This document shows positions 9,600-17,765 of a stretch of DNA of 64,000 nt, in pieces. Positions within the stretch are counted from its first letter, which is position 1. Each line of letters opens with the position of its first letter. A program made the translations under genes and the position numbers. Location of the stretch: assembly GCF_014196455.1 (NCBI RefSeq), contig NZ_JACIDS010000005.1, positions 434,001 to 498,000 of the forward strand. The letters run 5' to 3'. This DNA is from Kaistia hirudinis. Lineage in GTDB: Bacteria > Pseudomonadota > Alphaproteobacteria > Rhizobiales > Kaistiaceae. The notes under the pieces are model-generated. The model was given only the letters and a program-made list of their open reading frames with translations. It was not told the origin of the DNA and searched no databases.

Positions 9600-9645
9600 G
9601 ATCGCTCTTCCGCTTCTCGTTAAGGAATGTGTGAAGCGAAGCTGG

Positions 9646-9660
9646 TTAACGAGCAGTTAA
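9646..9660 (-). promoter_or_regulatory. CtrA-type binding site upstream of minCDE
   Basis: The sequence is TTAA-CGAGCAG-TTAA, exactly TTAA-N7-TTAA, the core recognised by the cell-cycle regulator CtrA of alphaproteobacteria. A third TTAA lies at 9620-9623. Placement 47 bases upstream of the minC start fits direct promoter control; in Sinorhizobium the min genes are known CtrA targets. Confidence 0.65.
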
Positions 9661-9683
9661 CGGGAGCGGGCCGTCCAATAGAC

Positions 9684-9716
9684 AAAGGGGCGGAAACCAA
9701 GGATTTCCGCCCCTTT
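9684..9716. terminator. Bidirectional-looking intrinsic terminator
   Basis: A perfect 13-bp stem (AAAGGGGCGGAAA with its complement) encloses a 7-base loop, with T-rich ends on both strands. It lies downstream of the flavin monooxygenase gene (minus strand), separating it from the min promoter. Confidence 0.75.
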
Positions 9717-9764
9717 CGAATGGTTGAAAAAATGTTGACGCGAGCTTCCCGCGTCCTGCGCGCG

Positions 9765-10847
9765 TTAGGCGAGGTTAACGGCGTCTGCGGCTTTCGGCTC
9801 GGGCGAATCGGCCTTGCGCGCCAGCGCCTCTTTCACCTGCGGCACCACCTTCGTGCCGAACAGTTCGATCGATTTCAGCATTTTGTCATGCGGGATCGAG
9901 CCGACCGTGAACTGGATCAGGAAGCGGTCATGTTCGAAGAATTCGTGCTGGTAGAGGATCTTCTCGGCGACCTCGTTCGGGCTGCCGACGAAGAGCGCAC
10001 CGCGCAGCCGCCGCGAGGCCTCGAACTCGCCGCGGCCGGATGGCGGCCAGCCGCGTTCGCGGCCGATCCGGTTCATGGCCTCGGTGAAGGGCGCATAGGC
10101 GATGTCGGCCGCCTCCTGCGAGGTCTCGGCGATGAAGCCGTGCGAATTGATGCCGACGGCGAGCTTTGCCGCATCCTGGCCCGCGCGCTGCCCGGCTTCC
10201 CGGTAGAGGCGGACCAGAGACGCGAAACGTTCCGGCATGCCGCCGATGATGGCGATCGCGAGCGGCAGGCCGAGCGCGCCGGCGCGCGCCACCGATTGCG
10301 GCGTGCCGCCGACGGCGATCCACAGCGGCAGCGGATCCTGCACGGGACGCGGATAGACGCCGAGATTGTTGATGGAAGCCCGGTGCCGGCCCGACCATGT
10401 GACATGCTCGCCGGCCCGCAGCGCCAGCAGCAGCTCGAGCTTTTCGGAAAACAGCTCGTCATAGTCGGAGAGATCGTAGCCGAAGAGCGGGAACGACTCG
10501 ATGAACGAGCCGCGGCCGGCCATGATTTCCGCGCGGCCGTTCGAAATCAGGTCGAGCGTCGCGAAGCGCTGGAAGACGCGCACGGGATCGTCGGAGGACA
10601 GGACCGTCACAGCGCTCGAAAGGCGGATCGTCTTCGTGCGGGCGGCCGCGGCGGCCAGCACGACGTCCGGCGCCGAGATCATGTAATCGGGCCGGTGATG
10701 CTCGCCGAGCCCGAACACGTCGAGGCCGACCTGATCGGCAAGCTCGATCTCATCGAGGAGATTGCGCATGCGATGGGCCGGATCGAGCCGGACCCCGGTC
10801 GCGGGATCCGGCATGTTGTCGCCGAAGGTGTAGACGCCGAATTCCAT
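9765..10847 (-). CDS. LLM-class flavin-dependent oxidoreductase (luciferase-like)
   Basis: A 360-residue TIM-barrel monooxygenase of the bacterial luciferase-like family, using reduced FMN supplied by a partner reductase. Family signatures are [20 protein letters not shown] near residue 43, [22 protein letters not shown] and [13 protein letters not shown]. The start at ATG 10847 is chosen because GAGGCGG precedes it; an upstream in-frame start would add ten residues. Substrate unknown. It is monocistronic, ended by the 9684-9716 hairpin. Confidence 0.92.
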   Translation of the reverse strand: MEFGVYTFGDNMPDPATGVRLDPAHRMRNLLDEIELADQVGLDVFGLGEHHRPDYMISAPDVVLAAAAARTKTIRLSSAVTVLSSDDPVRVFQRFATLDLISNGRAEIMAGRGSFIESFPLFGYDLSDYDELFSEKLELLLALRAGEHVTWSGRHRASINNLGVYPRPVQDPLPLWIAVGGTPQSVARAGALGLPLAIAIIGGMPERFASLVRLYREAGQRAGQDAAKLAVGINSHGFIAETSQEAADIAYAPFTEAMNRIGRERGWPPSGRGEFEASRRLRGALFVGSPNEVAEKILYQHEFFEHDRFLIQFTVGSIPHDKMLKSIELFGTKVVPQVKEALARKADSPEPKAADAVNLA

Positions 10848-10932
10848 GGAACCGCCTCTTTGTGCCCGTTCAGGCACATATGAGGTCGGGCGGCCCCGGA
10901 ATCGAGCCCCTCCTTCGGCGACGGACCGTCAA

Positions 10933-10955
10933 CCGCCCGCTACCCGAGCGGGCGG
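10933..10955. terminator. Hairpin between two minus-strand genes
   Basis: A 9-bp perfect stem CCGCCCGCT/AGCGGGCGG with a 5-base loop lies just after the stop of the SH3/proline-rich gene. No U-tract follows, so termination strength is uncertain. Confidence 0.4.
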
Positions 10956-10962
10956 TCGCCGA

Positions 10963-11766
10963 TCACTGGCACGGCGCCAGGATCGGGTCGCAGCCGAACA
11001 TCGGCTTCTTGCCGCCCTGCTGCGGGAAACCCGGCTGACGGATGGGCGGCTGGTAGCCCGGCAGCGGCGCGCCGGGAGGCGGCGGCCGATAGCCGGGCTG
11101 CCCACCGGGCGGAGGCGGCGGCGGCCGGTAGCCGGGCTGCCCGCCCGGGGGCGGTGGCGGAGGCCGGTAGCCCGGCTGCCCATATCCGGGCGGTGGCGGA
11201 CGATAGCCAGGCGGACCGTAGCCGGGAGGCGGCGGCGGGTAGCCGGGCGGGCCATAGCCGGGCCGCGGCGGATAACCGGGCGGGCCGTAGCCGGGCGGCG
11301 GGCGCCAGCCCGGAGGCGGCGGACGATAGCCGGGATAGCCGGGCCCCCAGCCGAGCGGCGGATACCAGCCGGGCCCGTAGAATCCGCCGTAATAGGGCGG
11401 CGGCACGACCACGGGCGGCGCCACCACGATCGGCGGGCCGTCATAGGCCGGCGGGGGACCCGACATGCGTTCGAGATAGCTGCGCGACACCCAGCCGGGC
11501 GGACCGCCGGCCGAGACCTGGCACCAGCCATTGTCGGTGCAGCCGATCACATCGACGCCCGTGCCGGCCGGCAAGGTCGTGATCTTGTCGAAGCCCGTTC
11601 CGGGCCCGGTGCGCATATTGACGTTGCCGGTGGTGAAGCCGTCCACGGCCGCGGCCAGCGAGGGCGCCAGCACGAGGCCGGCGAGCAGCCCGAGCGCGCC
11701 GATGGAGAAACGCCGTCGCAGCCCGCTGCCGTCAGACGCGGGGCCGGAATGGCCAATGATCGACAA
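10963..11766 (-). CDS. Exported bacterial SH3-domain protein with Pro/Gly/Tyr-rich repeats
   Basis: About 267 residues. A signal peptide (basic LRRRF, then a hydrophobic stretch ending APSLAAA) is followed by a bacterial SH3 domain (GNVNMRTGPGTGFDKITTLP, with NGWCQV and PGWVSRSYL). Then come about 150 residues of low-complexity repeats built on PPGYGPPGYP and PPPPGGQPGYRP. The last part has Cys in FGCDPILAPCQ. SH3b domains of this kind are typically periplasmic and contact peptidoglycan or envelope proteins; the tail is probably extended and disordered. TTG 11766 is preferred because GGAGG lies nine bases upstream; a GTG at 11802 has no ribosome site. Confidence 0.8.
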   Translation of the reverse strand: MSIIGHSGPASDGSGLRRRFSIGALGLLAGLVLAPSLAAAVDGFTTGNVNMRTGPGTGFDKITTLPAGTGVDVIGCTDNGWCQVSAGGPPGWVSRSYLERMSGPPPAYDGPPIVVAPPVVVPPPYYGGFYGPGWYPPLGWGPGYPGYRPPPPGWRPPPGYGPPGYPPRPGYGPPGYPPPPPGYGPPGYRPPPPGYGQPGYRPPPPPPGGQPGYRPPPPPPGGQPGYRPPPPGAPLPGYQPPIRQPGFPQQGGKKPMFGCDPILAPCQ

Positions 11767-11949
11767 TATGGAGATCCTCCGTTTCACGTCGCGCCGCCGC
11801 ACGCCGATTCGAGACCAAGTTTCGCCGCAGAGTCAGACAATATGGTGGCGAACACCTCGCCACGCCGCCCGGCGGCATTCCGCTCGGATTGCTCCGGGCG
11901 AGCGCTTCGCCTAAACCTCGCCCAACGCAACAGGCCGGAAACCGCCCGG

Positions 11950-12732
11950 ATGACCGATACTGACAAGACCCCGGCCGCCAAGGCCGCGCCGGAGAAGGCC
12001 TCCAAGGATGGCGTCGGCGGCACGATCCGCGTCTTCGCCGAAGCGCTGATCATCGCGCTCATCGTTCGCACCTTCCTGTTCCAGCCCTTCGAGATTCCGT
12101 CAGGCTCGCTCATCCCGACGCTCGAGATCGGCGACTATCTCTTCGTCTCCAAATACTCCTACGGTTATTCGCGCTATTCGTTCCCGTTCGCCATCGCGCC
12201 GATCTCCGGGCGCATCTTCGGCAGCCTGCCCGACCAGGGCGACATCGCCGTCTTCCGCGGCCCGGTCGACCAGTCGAAGGACTATATCAAGCGCGTCATC
12301 GGCCTGCCCGGCGACACCGTGCAGATGAAGGACGGCCGGCTCTACATCAACGACAAGATCGTGGAGCGCGAGCCGATCGAGCCCTTCGAGACGCGCAACG
12401 GCTTCGGCGAGATGGTGGCGGTGCCGCAATATATCGAGACGCTGCCGAACGGCGTGAAGCATCGCATCATCGAGATCCAGGGCGACCATGGCGATCTCGA
12501 CAATACGCCGCGCTTCGAGGTGCCGCCGGACCACGTCTTCATGATGGGCGACAATCGCGACAACTCGGCCGACAGCCGCGTGCCGAGCGAGATGGGCTAT
12601 GTCCCGGTCGAGGATCTCGAGGGCAAGGCGCAGATAATCTTCCTCTCCGTCGATGATCGCTCGTCGCTGTGGAAGTTCTGGGATTGGCCGTGGTCGATCC
12701 GCTGGAACCGGATGTTCTCGCTGGTGCGCTGA
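11950..12732 (+). CDS. lepB: Signal peptidase I
   Basis: LepB (260 residues) is the inner-membrane serine protease that removes signal peptides from exported proteins. One N-terminal membrane span (about 26-44) is followed by the catalytic motif PSGSLIPTL with Ser53 (Leu replaces the usual Met after it). The catalytic Lys lies in IKRVIGLPGD, and box E is MGDNRDNSADSR. A single transmembrane segment is common in alphaproteobacterial enzymes. It is divergent from the SH3 gene. Confidence 0.97.
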   Translation: MTDTDKTPAAKAAPEKASKDGVGGTIRVFAEALIIALIVRTFLFQPFEIPSGSLIPTLEIGDYLFVSKYSYGYSRYSFPFAIAPISGRIFGSLPDQGDIAVFRGPVDQSKDYIKRVIGLPGDTVQMKDGRLYINDKIVEREPIEPFETRNGFGEMVAVPQYIETLPNGVKHRIIEIQGDHGDLDNTPRFEVPPDHVFMMGDNRDNSADSRVPSEMGYVPVEDLEGKAQIIFLSVDDRSSLWKFWDWPWSIRWNRMFSLVR

Positions 12733-12761
12733 CGCCACATCGTCCTGCAATTTGATAATGC

Positions 12762-12777
12762 TGCATTGCAAAATGCA
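12762..12777. promoter_or_regulatory. Inverted repeat upstream of MFS gene
   Basis: TGCATT-GCAA-AATGCA, a 6-bp perfect inverted repeat, lies 47-62 bases upstream of the transporter start, in a notably A+T-richer stretch. It is the usual size and place for an operator, but no regulator gene is adjacent. Confidence 0.35.
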
Positions 12778-12824
12778 CAGGGTTGCATTCTAATTCGCGT
12801 GCCCTCCTCGCGAACGGACTTCCT

Positions 12825-13997
12825 ATGCCCTTGGCGCTCTTCGCCCTCGCCGTTGCCTCATTCGGCATCGGCACGACCGAATTCGTCATCATGGGCCTGC
12901 TGCCGGATATCGCCGCCGATCTCGGCGTGACGATCCCGGCCGCCGGCCTCTTGATCACGGGCTATGCGCTCGGCGTCGTGGTCGGCGGTCCGATCATCGC
13001 GATCGCGACGGCGAAGCTGCCGCGGAAGACGACGCTGATCGGCCTCGCCGTTCTCTTCGTCATCGGCAATCTGCTCTGCGCCATCGCGCCCGACTACGGC
13101 CTGCTCATGGCGGCCCGTGTCGTCACGGCCTTCGGCCACGGCGCCTTCTTCGGCATCGGCGCCATCGTCGCGGCGAGCCTGGTGCCGCACAATCAGCGGG
13201 CACGGGCGATGGCGATGCTGTTCGCCGGGCTGACGCTGGCCAACATCCTCGGCGTCCCGGCCGGAACGGCGCTCGGCCATGCCTTCGGCTGGCGCTCGAC
13301 TTTCTATGTCGTGGCAGCAATCGGCCTCGTCTCGGTGGCGGCGATCAGCATCTGGGTGCCTCGCACCGACGGCCTCCGCGCGCCCGTCAGCCTGATCAGC
13401 GAGTTCCGCGTATTCCGCAACGGCCAGGTCTGGCTCGCCATGGCCATCAGCGTCGGCGCCTCGGCCAGCATGTTCTCGGTGTTCACCTATATCGCGCCGA
13501 TCCTGCAGCAGGTGACGGGCCTGACGCCGCAGACGACCACCTGGGTGCTGCTGCTGTTCGGCTTCGGCATCACGATCGGCAATCTGATCGGCGGGCGCCT
13601 CGCCGACTGGAAGCTGATGGCGACCGTCATCGGCGCGCTGGTGCTGCTGACGGCCGTGCTCGCCCAGTTCACCTTCTCGAGCCACTCGCCGCTCGGCGCC
13701 AGCATCACGGTGTTCGTCTGGGGCATCGTCTTGTTCACGCTCGTCCCGCCGCTGCAGATGCGCGTGATCGAATGCGCCGGCGAAGCGCCCAACCTCGCTT
13801 CGACGCTGAACCAGGGCGCCTTCAATCTCGGCAATGCCGCCGGCGCCTGGATCGGCGGCGCCGCGCTTACGCTGGGGATCGGCTACGACCATCTGCCGCT
13901 CGTCGGCGCCGCGCTTGCGATCGGCGCGCTCGGCATCGCGATCGCCTCGCGCAACATGGCACGCCGCGAGACGGCGATCGCCTGTCCGGCCGAATAA
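12825..13997 (+). CDS. MFS transporter, DHA1 drug/sugar efflux type
   Basis: A 390-residue 12-span major facilitator. The N-terminus (FGIGTTEFVIMGLLPDIAAD) and PRKTTLIGLAVLFVIGN match the AraJ/YdhP-like efflux subfamily, whose members export sugars or drugs. The central loop carries PRTDGLRAP. ATG 12825 is chosen because the first span starts directly after it; an upstream frame start would add 14 polar residues. Substrate cannot be predicted. Confidence 0.9.
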   Translation: MPLALFALAVASFGIGTTEFVIMGLLPDIAADLGVTIPAAGLLITGYALGVVVGGPIIAIATAKLPRKTTLIGLAVLFVIGNLLCAIAPDYGLLMAARVVTAFGHGAFFGIGAIVAASLVPHNQRARAMAMLFAGLTLANILGVPAGTALGHAFGWRSTFYVVAAIGLVSVAAISIWVPRTDGLRAPVSLISEFRVFRNGQVWLAMAISVGASASMFSVFTYIAPILQQVTGLTPQTTTWVLLLFGFGITIGNLIGGRLADWKLMATVIGALVLLTAVLAQFTFSSHSPLGASITVFVWGIVLFTLVPPLQMRVIECAGEAPNLASTLNQGAFNLGNAAGAWIGGAALTLGIGYDHLPLVGAALAIGALGIAIASRNMARRETAIACPAE

Positions 13998-14043
13998 AAA
14001 CCAATGATTGGGCCGAAGACGGCCGTGCGCTGCCGGGCAGCCG

Positions 14044-14193
14044 CTAGTGCGCGCGAACCAGGCCGGTGGCCGCCTGCGCGCCACAATAGCGCGCATCGGA
14101 GCCCCATACGCCGCCAAAGGCGGCGCTCGGCAGCATGATCAGGAGCCATACGGCTCCGGCAGCAATGATGTTCTCAGCCCCGAACTTGGACAT
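14044..14193 (-). CDS. Candidate 49-residue small membrane/exported protein
   Basis: In the 349-base gap between the MFS transporter and the dienelactone hydrolase, a minus-strand frame from ATG 14193 encodes MSKFGAENIIAAGAVWLLIM, then a short Gly/Trp segment with one Cys (ARYCGAQAATG). The layout is a short polar start, one hydrophobic segment (about 9-26, possibly a signal peptide ending SAAFG) and a small polar tail. The ribosome site is weak (GGGAAG). It is too short for confident recognition and may be spurious. Confidence 0.3.
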   Translation of the reverse strand: MSKFGAENIIAAGAVWLLIMLPSAAFGGVWGSDARYCGAQAATGLVRAH

Positions 14194-14244
14194 GACGCTG
14201 CTTCCCGGCGATATCGGCTATCTGCTGCATAAGTCTGGTGAGGA

Positions 14245-14282
14245 CATTCGGTTCCGTCGGCAGCCCCCGCCGAAACCGAATG
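14245..14282. other. Strong hairpin in intergenic region
   Basis: Outer stem CATTCGGTT/AACCGAATG (9 bp) and inner stem TCGGC/GCCGA close on a 7-base loop. It lies downstream of the dienelactone hydrolase stop and upstream of the candidate small protein. It could be a terminator lacking a U-tract or part of a small RNA. Confidence 0.4.
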
Positions 14283-14346
14283 TTGCGAGCCATAATATGC
14301 AGTGATCGTGCCAATTTCGTGACAGGGAAAGGCGTTAGCCCCGGTT

Positions 14347-15234
14347 TCAGCCGAGATTTGCCTTGAAGAAGTCGATCGTCCGCGACCAGGCGAGCTTGGC
14401 GGCGGCCGCGTCGTAGCGGGCTGACGACGTGTCGTTGTTGAAGGCGTGGTTGACGCCGTCATAGACGAAAACCTGGTAGTCCACGCCGGCCGCCTTCAGT
14501 GCCGCCTCATAGGCCGGGATGCCGGCATTGATGCGATCGTCGAGGCCCGCATAGTGAAGCATCAGCTTCGCCTTGATCTTGGGCACATCCGCCGCCGGGG
14601 CCTGCATGCCGTAATAGGCGACGCCCGCGACGAGATCCGGCGTGGCGGTCGCCAGACGGTTCACGACGCCGCCGCCCCAGCAGAAGCCGACGGCGCCGAC
14701 CTTGCCGTTCGATTCCGGCAGCGCCTTGAGATAGGCGACGGCCGCCACCGCCTCGGCGATCGTCGCCGCGGGGTCGAGCTTGCCGATCTTCTCGCGCGCC
14801 GCATCCTCGTCGGCCGGCGTTCCGCCATCCCGGCTGAGCAGGTCGATGCCGAGAGCGAGGAAGCCCTCGAGCGCGAGGCGGCGCGTCACATCCTCGATAT
14901 GCGGGTTGAGGCCCCGGTTCTCGTGGATCACCAGGACGGAGGGCAGCTTGCCGGCCGCATCGTTGGGCGCAGCCAGATAGCCGGAGAGCTGCACGCCACC
15001 GGGTCCCGGAAAGGTCACGGGTTTCGTCGTGATCCGGGCATCGTCCGCGGCGACGATCGCGGCCTGAGCCTTGTTGGCGGCCAGCAGCGGCACGATGGCG
15101 GCAGCGGCCACCGAGCCTCCGGCGAGCCGCGTCAGCTTGTCGAGAAAGCCGCGGCGGTCGAGCGTCAGGTGGGTGTATTCGTCATAGAGACGGATCATCT
15201 CCTGAGTGACGGCAGGTCGTGTCGGCTCCGGCAC
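14347..15234 (-). CDS. Dienelactone hydrolase family protein
   Basis: A 295-residue alpha/beta hydrolase. The nucleophile is the Cys of GFCWGGG, with the acid in GLDDRI and the His in GVNHAFNND, the Cys-Asp-His arrangement of dienelactone hydrolases. The N-terminus carries a twin-arginine-like DRRGFLDKL followed by a hydrophobic stretch ending ANKAQA, so export by Tat is likely. The start is GTG 15234 with AGGAGG upstream. It has no aromatic catabolism neighbours, so the real substrate is open. Confidence 0.92.
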   Translation of the reverse strand: MPEPTRPAVTQEMIRLYDEYTHLTLDRRGFLDKLTRLAGGSVAAAAIVPLLAANKAQAAIVAADDARITTKPVTFPGPGGVQLSGYLAAPNDAAGKLPSVLVIHENRGLNPHIEDVTRRLALEGFLALGIDLLSRDGGTPADEDAAREKIGKLDPAATIAEAVAAVAYLKALPESNGKVGAVGFCWGGGVVNRLATATPDLVAGVAYYGMQAPAADVPKIKAKLMLHYAGLDDRINAGIPAYEAALKAAGVDYQVFVYDGVNHAFNNDTSSARYDAAAAKLAWSRTIDFFKANLG

Positions 15235-15305
15235 GGCAATTCCTCCTCTGATCGATGCGATCCTAGGGAAGTGGGGCTCGCAGCGGTCCGATCAACCGCC
15301 ATGCC

Positions 15306-15323
15306 GATCACGCGCGCGTGATC
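15306..15323. promoter_or_regulatory. Perfect 18-bp palindrome in the 15235-15654 gap
   Basis: GATCACGCGCGCGTGATC is fully self-complementary and lies 72 bases upstream of the dienelactone hydrolase start, in the 420-base divergent region shared with the cold-shock gene. It looks like a dimeric operator. The rest of the gap holds no gene I can support; its right half is probably the long cold-shock mRNA leader. Confidence 0.4.
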
Positions 15324-15654
15324 AGGCCGCGCGAGAGGCTCGGACGCGGCGATCTCGCCCAGCGCTGCGCGCGCGCAATGCCCCTGAGAACTCGCGCACG
15401 CATCGATTTCGGCGCGGCAAGCAAGATCGTTGCGTTCGTGCGAGTTGTGTCGCATTCTTCTGGTTGCGAGGGCAGACGAGAAGCTGACGGAGACTGGACT
15501 AAGCTGTGTCGGATGTTTGGATATCCCGGATCGGTGCAATGCATCGACCGCCGGGTGCCAGAGGAAGACACTGAGACCTTTCGCCGACATCTGGGTGCCT
15601 GACAGCCCGGCCGCCAACGAGCGGCCGGTAGGGAGCGGAAGGGAAGGATCGGGA

Positions 15655-15867
15655 ATGCGCCAGACGGGAACCGTCAAATTCTTCAATGCGTCGAAGGGTT
15701 TCGGCTTCATTACGCCGGATGACGGCGGCAAGGATGTCTTCGTGCATGTCACCGCTGTCGAGCGTTCCGGCATCGGTGCGCTCAATGACGGCATGAAGGT
15801 TTCGTTCGACACCGAGCCGGACAAGCGCGGCAAGGGCCCCAAGGCGGTCGACCTCCGTCCCGCCTGA
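15655..15867 (+). CDS. Cold-shock protein, CspA type
   Basis: A 70-residue single OB-fold RNA/DNA chaperone. RNP1 KGFGFI and RNP2 VFVHV are intact. The start ATG 15655 follows GGAAGG. The frame stays open far upstream, but residues before this Met do not match the family. A double hairpin follows the gene. Confidence 0.95.
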   Translation: MRQTGTVKFFNASKGFGFITPDDGGKDVFVHVTAVERSGIGALNDGMKVSFDTEPDKRGKGPKAVDLRPA

Positions 15868-15876
15868 CATCGAGCG

Positions 15877-15932
15877 CCTCGCCCTCAAGGCGAGGATGCT
15901 GACCGCCGGCGGCACCGCTTCCGGCGGCTTTG
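15877..15932 (+). terminator. Tandem hairpins after the cold-shock gene
   Basis: Two consecutive stems, CCTCGCC/GGCGAGG (15877-15895) and CCGCCGG/CCGGCGG (15903-15927), follow the cold-shock stop; the second is followed by CTTTGG. The U-run is short, so it may be partly Rho-assisted. Confidence 0.5.
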
Positions 15933-16198
15933 GCTTGTGTGACGTCGACTGACGTTACCCACCTTTTCTTTTGCACATGCGAAGAAAAGTGATCTCGCAA
16001 ACCGCGACCACGCCTATATACTCAAATCAGAAGAGATTCGCGCTGCCGGGTCCCGAACTCGGCATTGATCTCGAATAGACAAGGGCGTTTCGCGCCGATG
16101 CGCGGGACATTTCTTGCTCGAAACGAAGGAGGAGCCAGGCTTCGCTTTCGGAATGCTGTTGATGCGTCCCATTCCCCGATCAGGCGCGAGGATCGGCC
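15933..16198. other. Leader region upstream of YbjN gene
   Basis: The 331-base gap between the cold-shock gene and the YbjN gene (15868-16198) contains, besides the terminator, a hairpin CTTTTCTT/AAGAAAAG at 15963-15989. After that comes A+T-richer DNA (TATATACTCAAATCAG at 16015-16030), likely promoter sequence. No gene seen. Confidence 0.4.
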
Positions 16199-16702
16199 AT
16201 GAGCCTCATTGAATTCGAGACCGAAGATCGTCCGGTGAATCCGCTGGACCGGATCGAGCATGTCGCGGCAGCGAACGACTGGAATTTCGAGCGTTCCGCC
16301 GATGACGAGCTGACGATTTCGGTCGGCGGCGGCTGGTGCGACTACCATGTCTCCTTCTCCTGGATGGAGGATATGGAGGCGGTGCATCTCGCCTGCGCGT
16401 TCGACCTGAAGGTGACAGACCCGCGCAAGCTCGAAGTGATGCGCCTGCTGTCGCTGGTCAACGAACAGCTCTGGATCGGCCATTTCGACCTGTGGAGCAA
16501 GGAAGGCGTGGTCATGTACCGCCAGACCCTGCTGCTCGCCGGCGGTGCCGAGCCGAATTCCGCCCAGATCGAAGGCCTGCTCGAAAACGCGGTCGAGAGC
16601 TGCGAGCGCTATTACCAGGCGTTCCAGTTCGTCGTCTGGGCCGGCAAGTCGGCGGCCGAGTCCCTCGAAACCGTCATGTTCGAGACGGTCGGCGAGGCCT
16701 GA
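16199..16702 (+). CDS. YbjN domain-containing protein
   Basis: A 167-residue soluble protein of the YbjN family. The fold resembles type III secretion chaperones, and members have been linked to stress and motility, but the molecular role is unsettled. Matching features are ISVGGGWCDYHVSFSWMED near residue 42, MRLLSLVNEQLWIGHFDLW and the C-terminal SCERYYQAFQFVVWAGKSA. The start follows GAGGAT. proC is downstream on the same strand after 170 bases that include a dispersed palindromic repeat. Confidence 0.9.
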   Translation: MSLIEFETEDRPVNPLDRIEHVAAANDWNFERSADDELTISVGGGWCDYHVSFSWMEDMEAVHLACAFDLKVTDPRKLEVMRLLSLVNEQLWIGHFDLWSKEGVVMYRQTLLLAGGAEPNSAQIEGLLENAVESCERYYQAFQFVVWAGKSAAESLETVMFETVGEA

Positions 16703-16802
16703 GGCACAGGCCTTCGCGCACAGAGCCGTTGGCAGAGCGGCTCGTCCGGCGTAAGGCGAAGGGGTGATCCGGCGCGTCGCGCCGGACCAAGCCTTTTGCC
16801 TC

Positions 16803-16852
16803 CGAGCATTTTCTTCAGGCGAACCGGTATGGACTTCGCCTGAAGACGCTCC
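16803..16852. repeat. Dispersed palindromic repeat upstream of proC
   Basis: An 11-bp perfect inverted repeat CTTCAGGCGAA/TTCGCCTGAAG (16813-16845) is flanked by imperfect GAGCATTTT and GACGCTC. It resembles a short palindromic element that I know as common between genes of Rhizobiales genomes. Confidence 0.55.
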
Positions 16853-16872
16853 AGATCGGATCCGCGCCTGCC

Positions 16873-17697
16873 ATGTCCTTCGCAAGCTTCTCCCCGGCCT
16901 CCCCCCTCGTGCTCATCGGCGCTGGCAAGATGGGAGGCGCCCTGCTCGCGGGCTGGCTCGCGGGCGGGCTCGATCCCGCCGCGGTCGTCGTCGTCGATCC
17001 CAAGCCCCCGGCGGATACGGAGGCCCTGCTCGCCAAGGCCGGTATCGTGCCGCTCGCGGCTCCCCCCGCCGGCGTCAAGGCGCGGCTGCTGCTGCTCGCG
17101 ATCAAGCCGCAGATGATGGGCGGCGCCCTGCCCGCGCTCAAGGCGCTGATCGGGCAGGGCACGCTGACGCTCTCGATCGCCGCCGGCACCACGGTCGCGA
17201 CCATCGCCGAGGCGCTCGGCGGCGCCATCGTCCGCGCCATGCCGAACACGCCGGCGCAGGTCGGCCGCGGCGTCACGGGCCTCTACGCCAATCAGGCCGC
17301 CACCGCCGAGGACCGCGCACTCGCCGGCGCGCTGCTCTCCGCCGTCGGCGAGATCGGCTGGGTGGAGAGTGAAGGCCTGATCGACGCCGTCACCGCCGTC
17401 TCGGGCTCCGGCCCCGCCTATGTCTTCCTGCTCGCCGAAGTGCTGGCCGAGGCCGGCGTCGCGGCCGGACTCGAACCGGAGCTCGCTGCCCGCCTCGCGC
17501 GGCAGACGGTCTCCGGTGCGGGCGAACTGCTCTACCGCTCCGACCTGCCGCCGGCGGAGCTGCGCCGTAACGTCACCTCGCCCAACGGCACCACCGCCGC
17601 CGCGCTCGACGTGCTGATGGCCGAAGACGGAATGGCACCGCTGATGATCCGCGCCGTCGCCGCCGCCAAGCGGCGGGCGGAAGAGCTGGCGGGCTAG
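16873..17697 (+). CDS. proC: Pyrroline-5-carboxylate reductase
   Basis: ProC (274 residues) catalyses the last step of proline synthesis, NAD(P)H-dependent reduction of pyrroline-5-carboxylate. The Rossmann motif GAGKMGGALLAG is near residue 17. SGSGPAYVFLLAEVL and the C-terminal family stretch beginning VTSPNGTTAAAL complete the signature. A TetR gene follows 68 bases later. Confidence 0.97.
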   Translation: MSFASFSPASPLVLIGAGKMGGALLAGWLAGGLDPAAVVVVDPKPPADTEALLAKAGIVPLAAPPAGVKARLLLLAIKPQMMGGALPALKALIGQGTLTLSIAAGTTVATIAEALGGAIVRAMPNTPAQVGRGVTGLYANQAATAEDRALAGALLSAVGEIGWVESEGLIDAVTAVSGSGPAYVFLLAEVLAEAGVAAGLEPELAARLARQTVSGAGELLYRSDLPPAELRRNVTSPNGTTAAALDVLMAEDGMAPLMIRAVAAAKRRAEELAG

Positions 17698-17711
17698 AGA
17701 AAAGCCTCGCC

Positions 17712-17748
17712 TTCGCCACATCCCGCACCCATCTTGGTGCGAGGCGAA
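17712..17748. promoter_or_regulatory. Nested inverted repeat before the TetR gene
   Basis: TTCGCC...GGCGAA encloses GCACC-CATCTT-GGTGC. It lies 18 bases upstream of the TetR start, a usual autoregulatory operator position; it could also be the proC terminator, though no U-tract follows. Confidence 0.35.
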
Positions 17749-17765
17749 ACCGAGGAGTTCGGATC

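Noticed and set aside
11020..11350. Regular short repeats resembling a CRISPR array
   Set aside because: The periodicity comes from Pro-Pro-Gly-Tyr codons inside the SH3-protein gene; no constant repeat with unique spacers exists.
15430..15654. N-terminal extension of the cold-shock protein
   Set aside because: The open frame upstream of ATG 15655 has no family similarity, and GGAAGG precedes that ATG; more likely untranslated leader.
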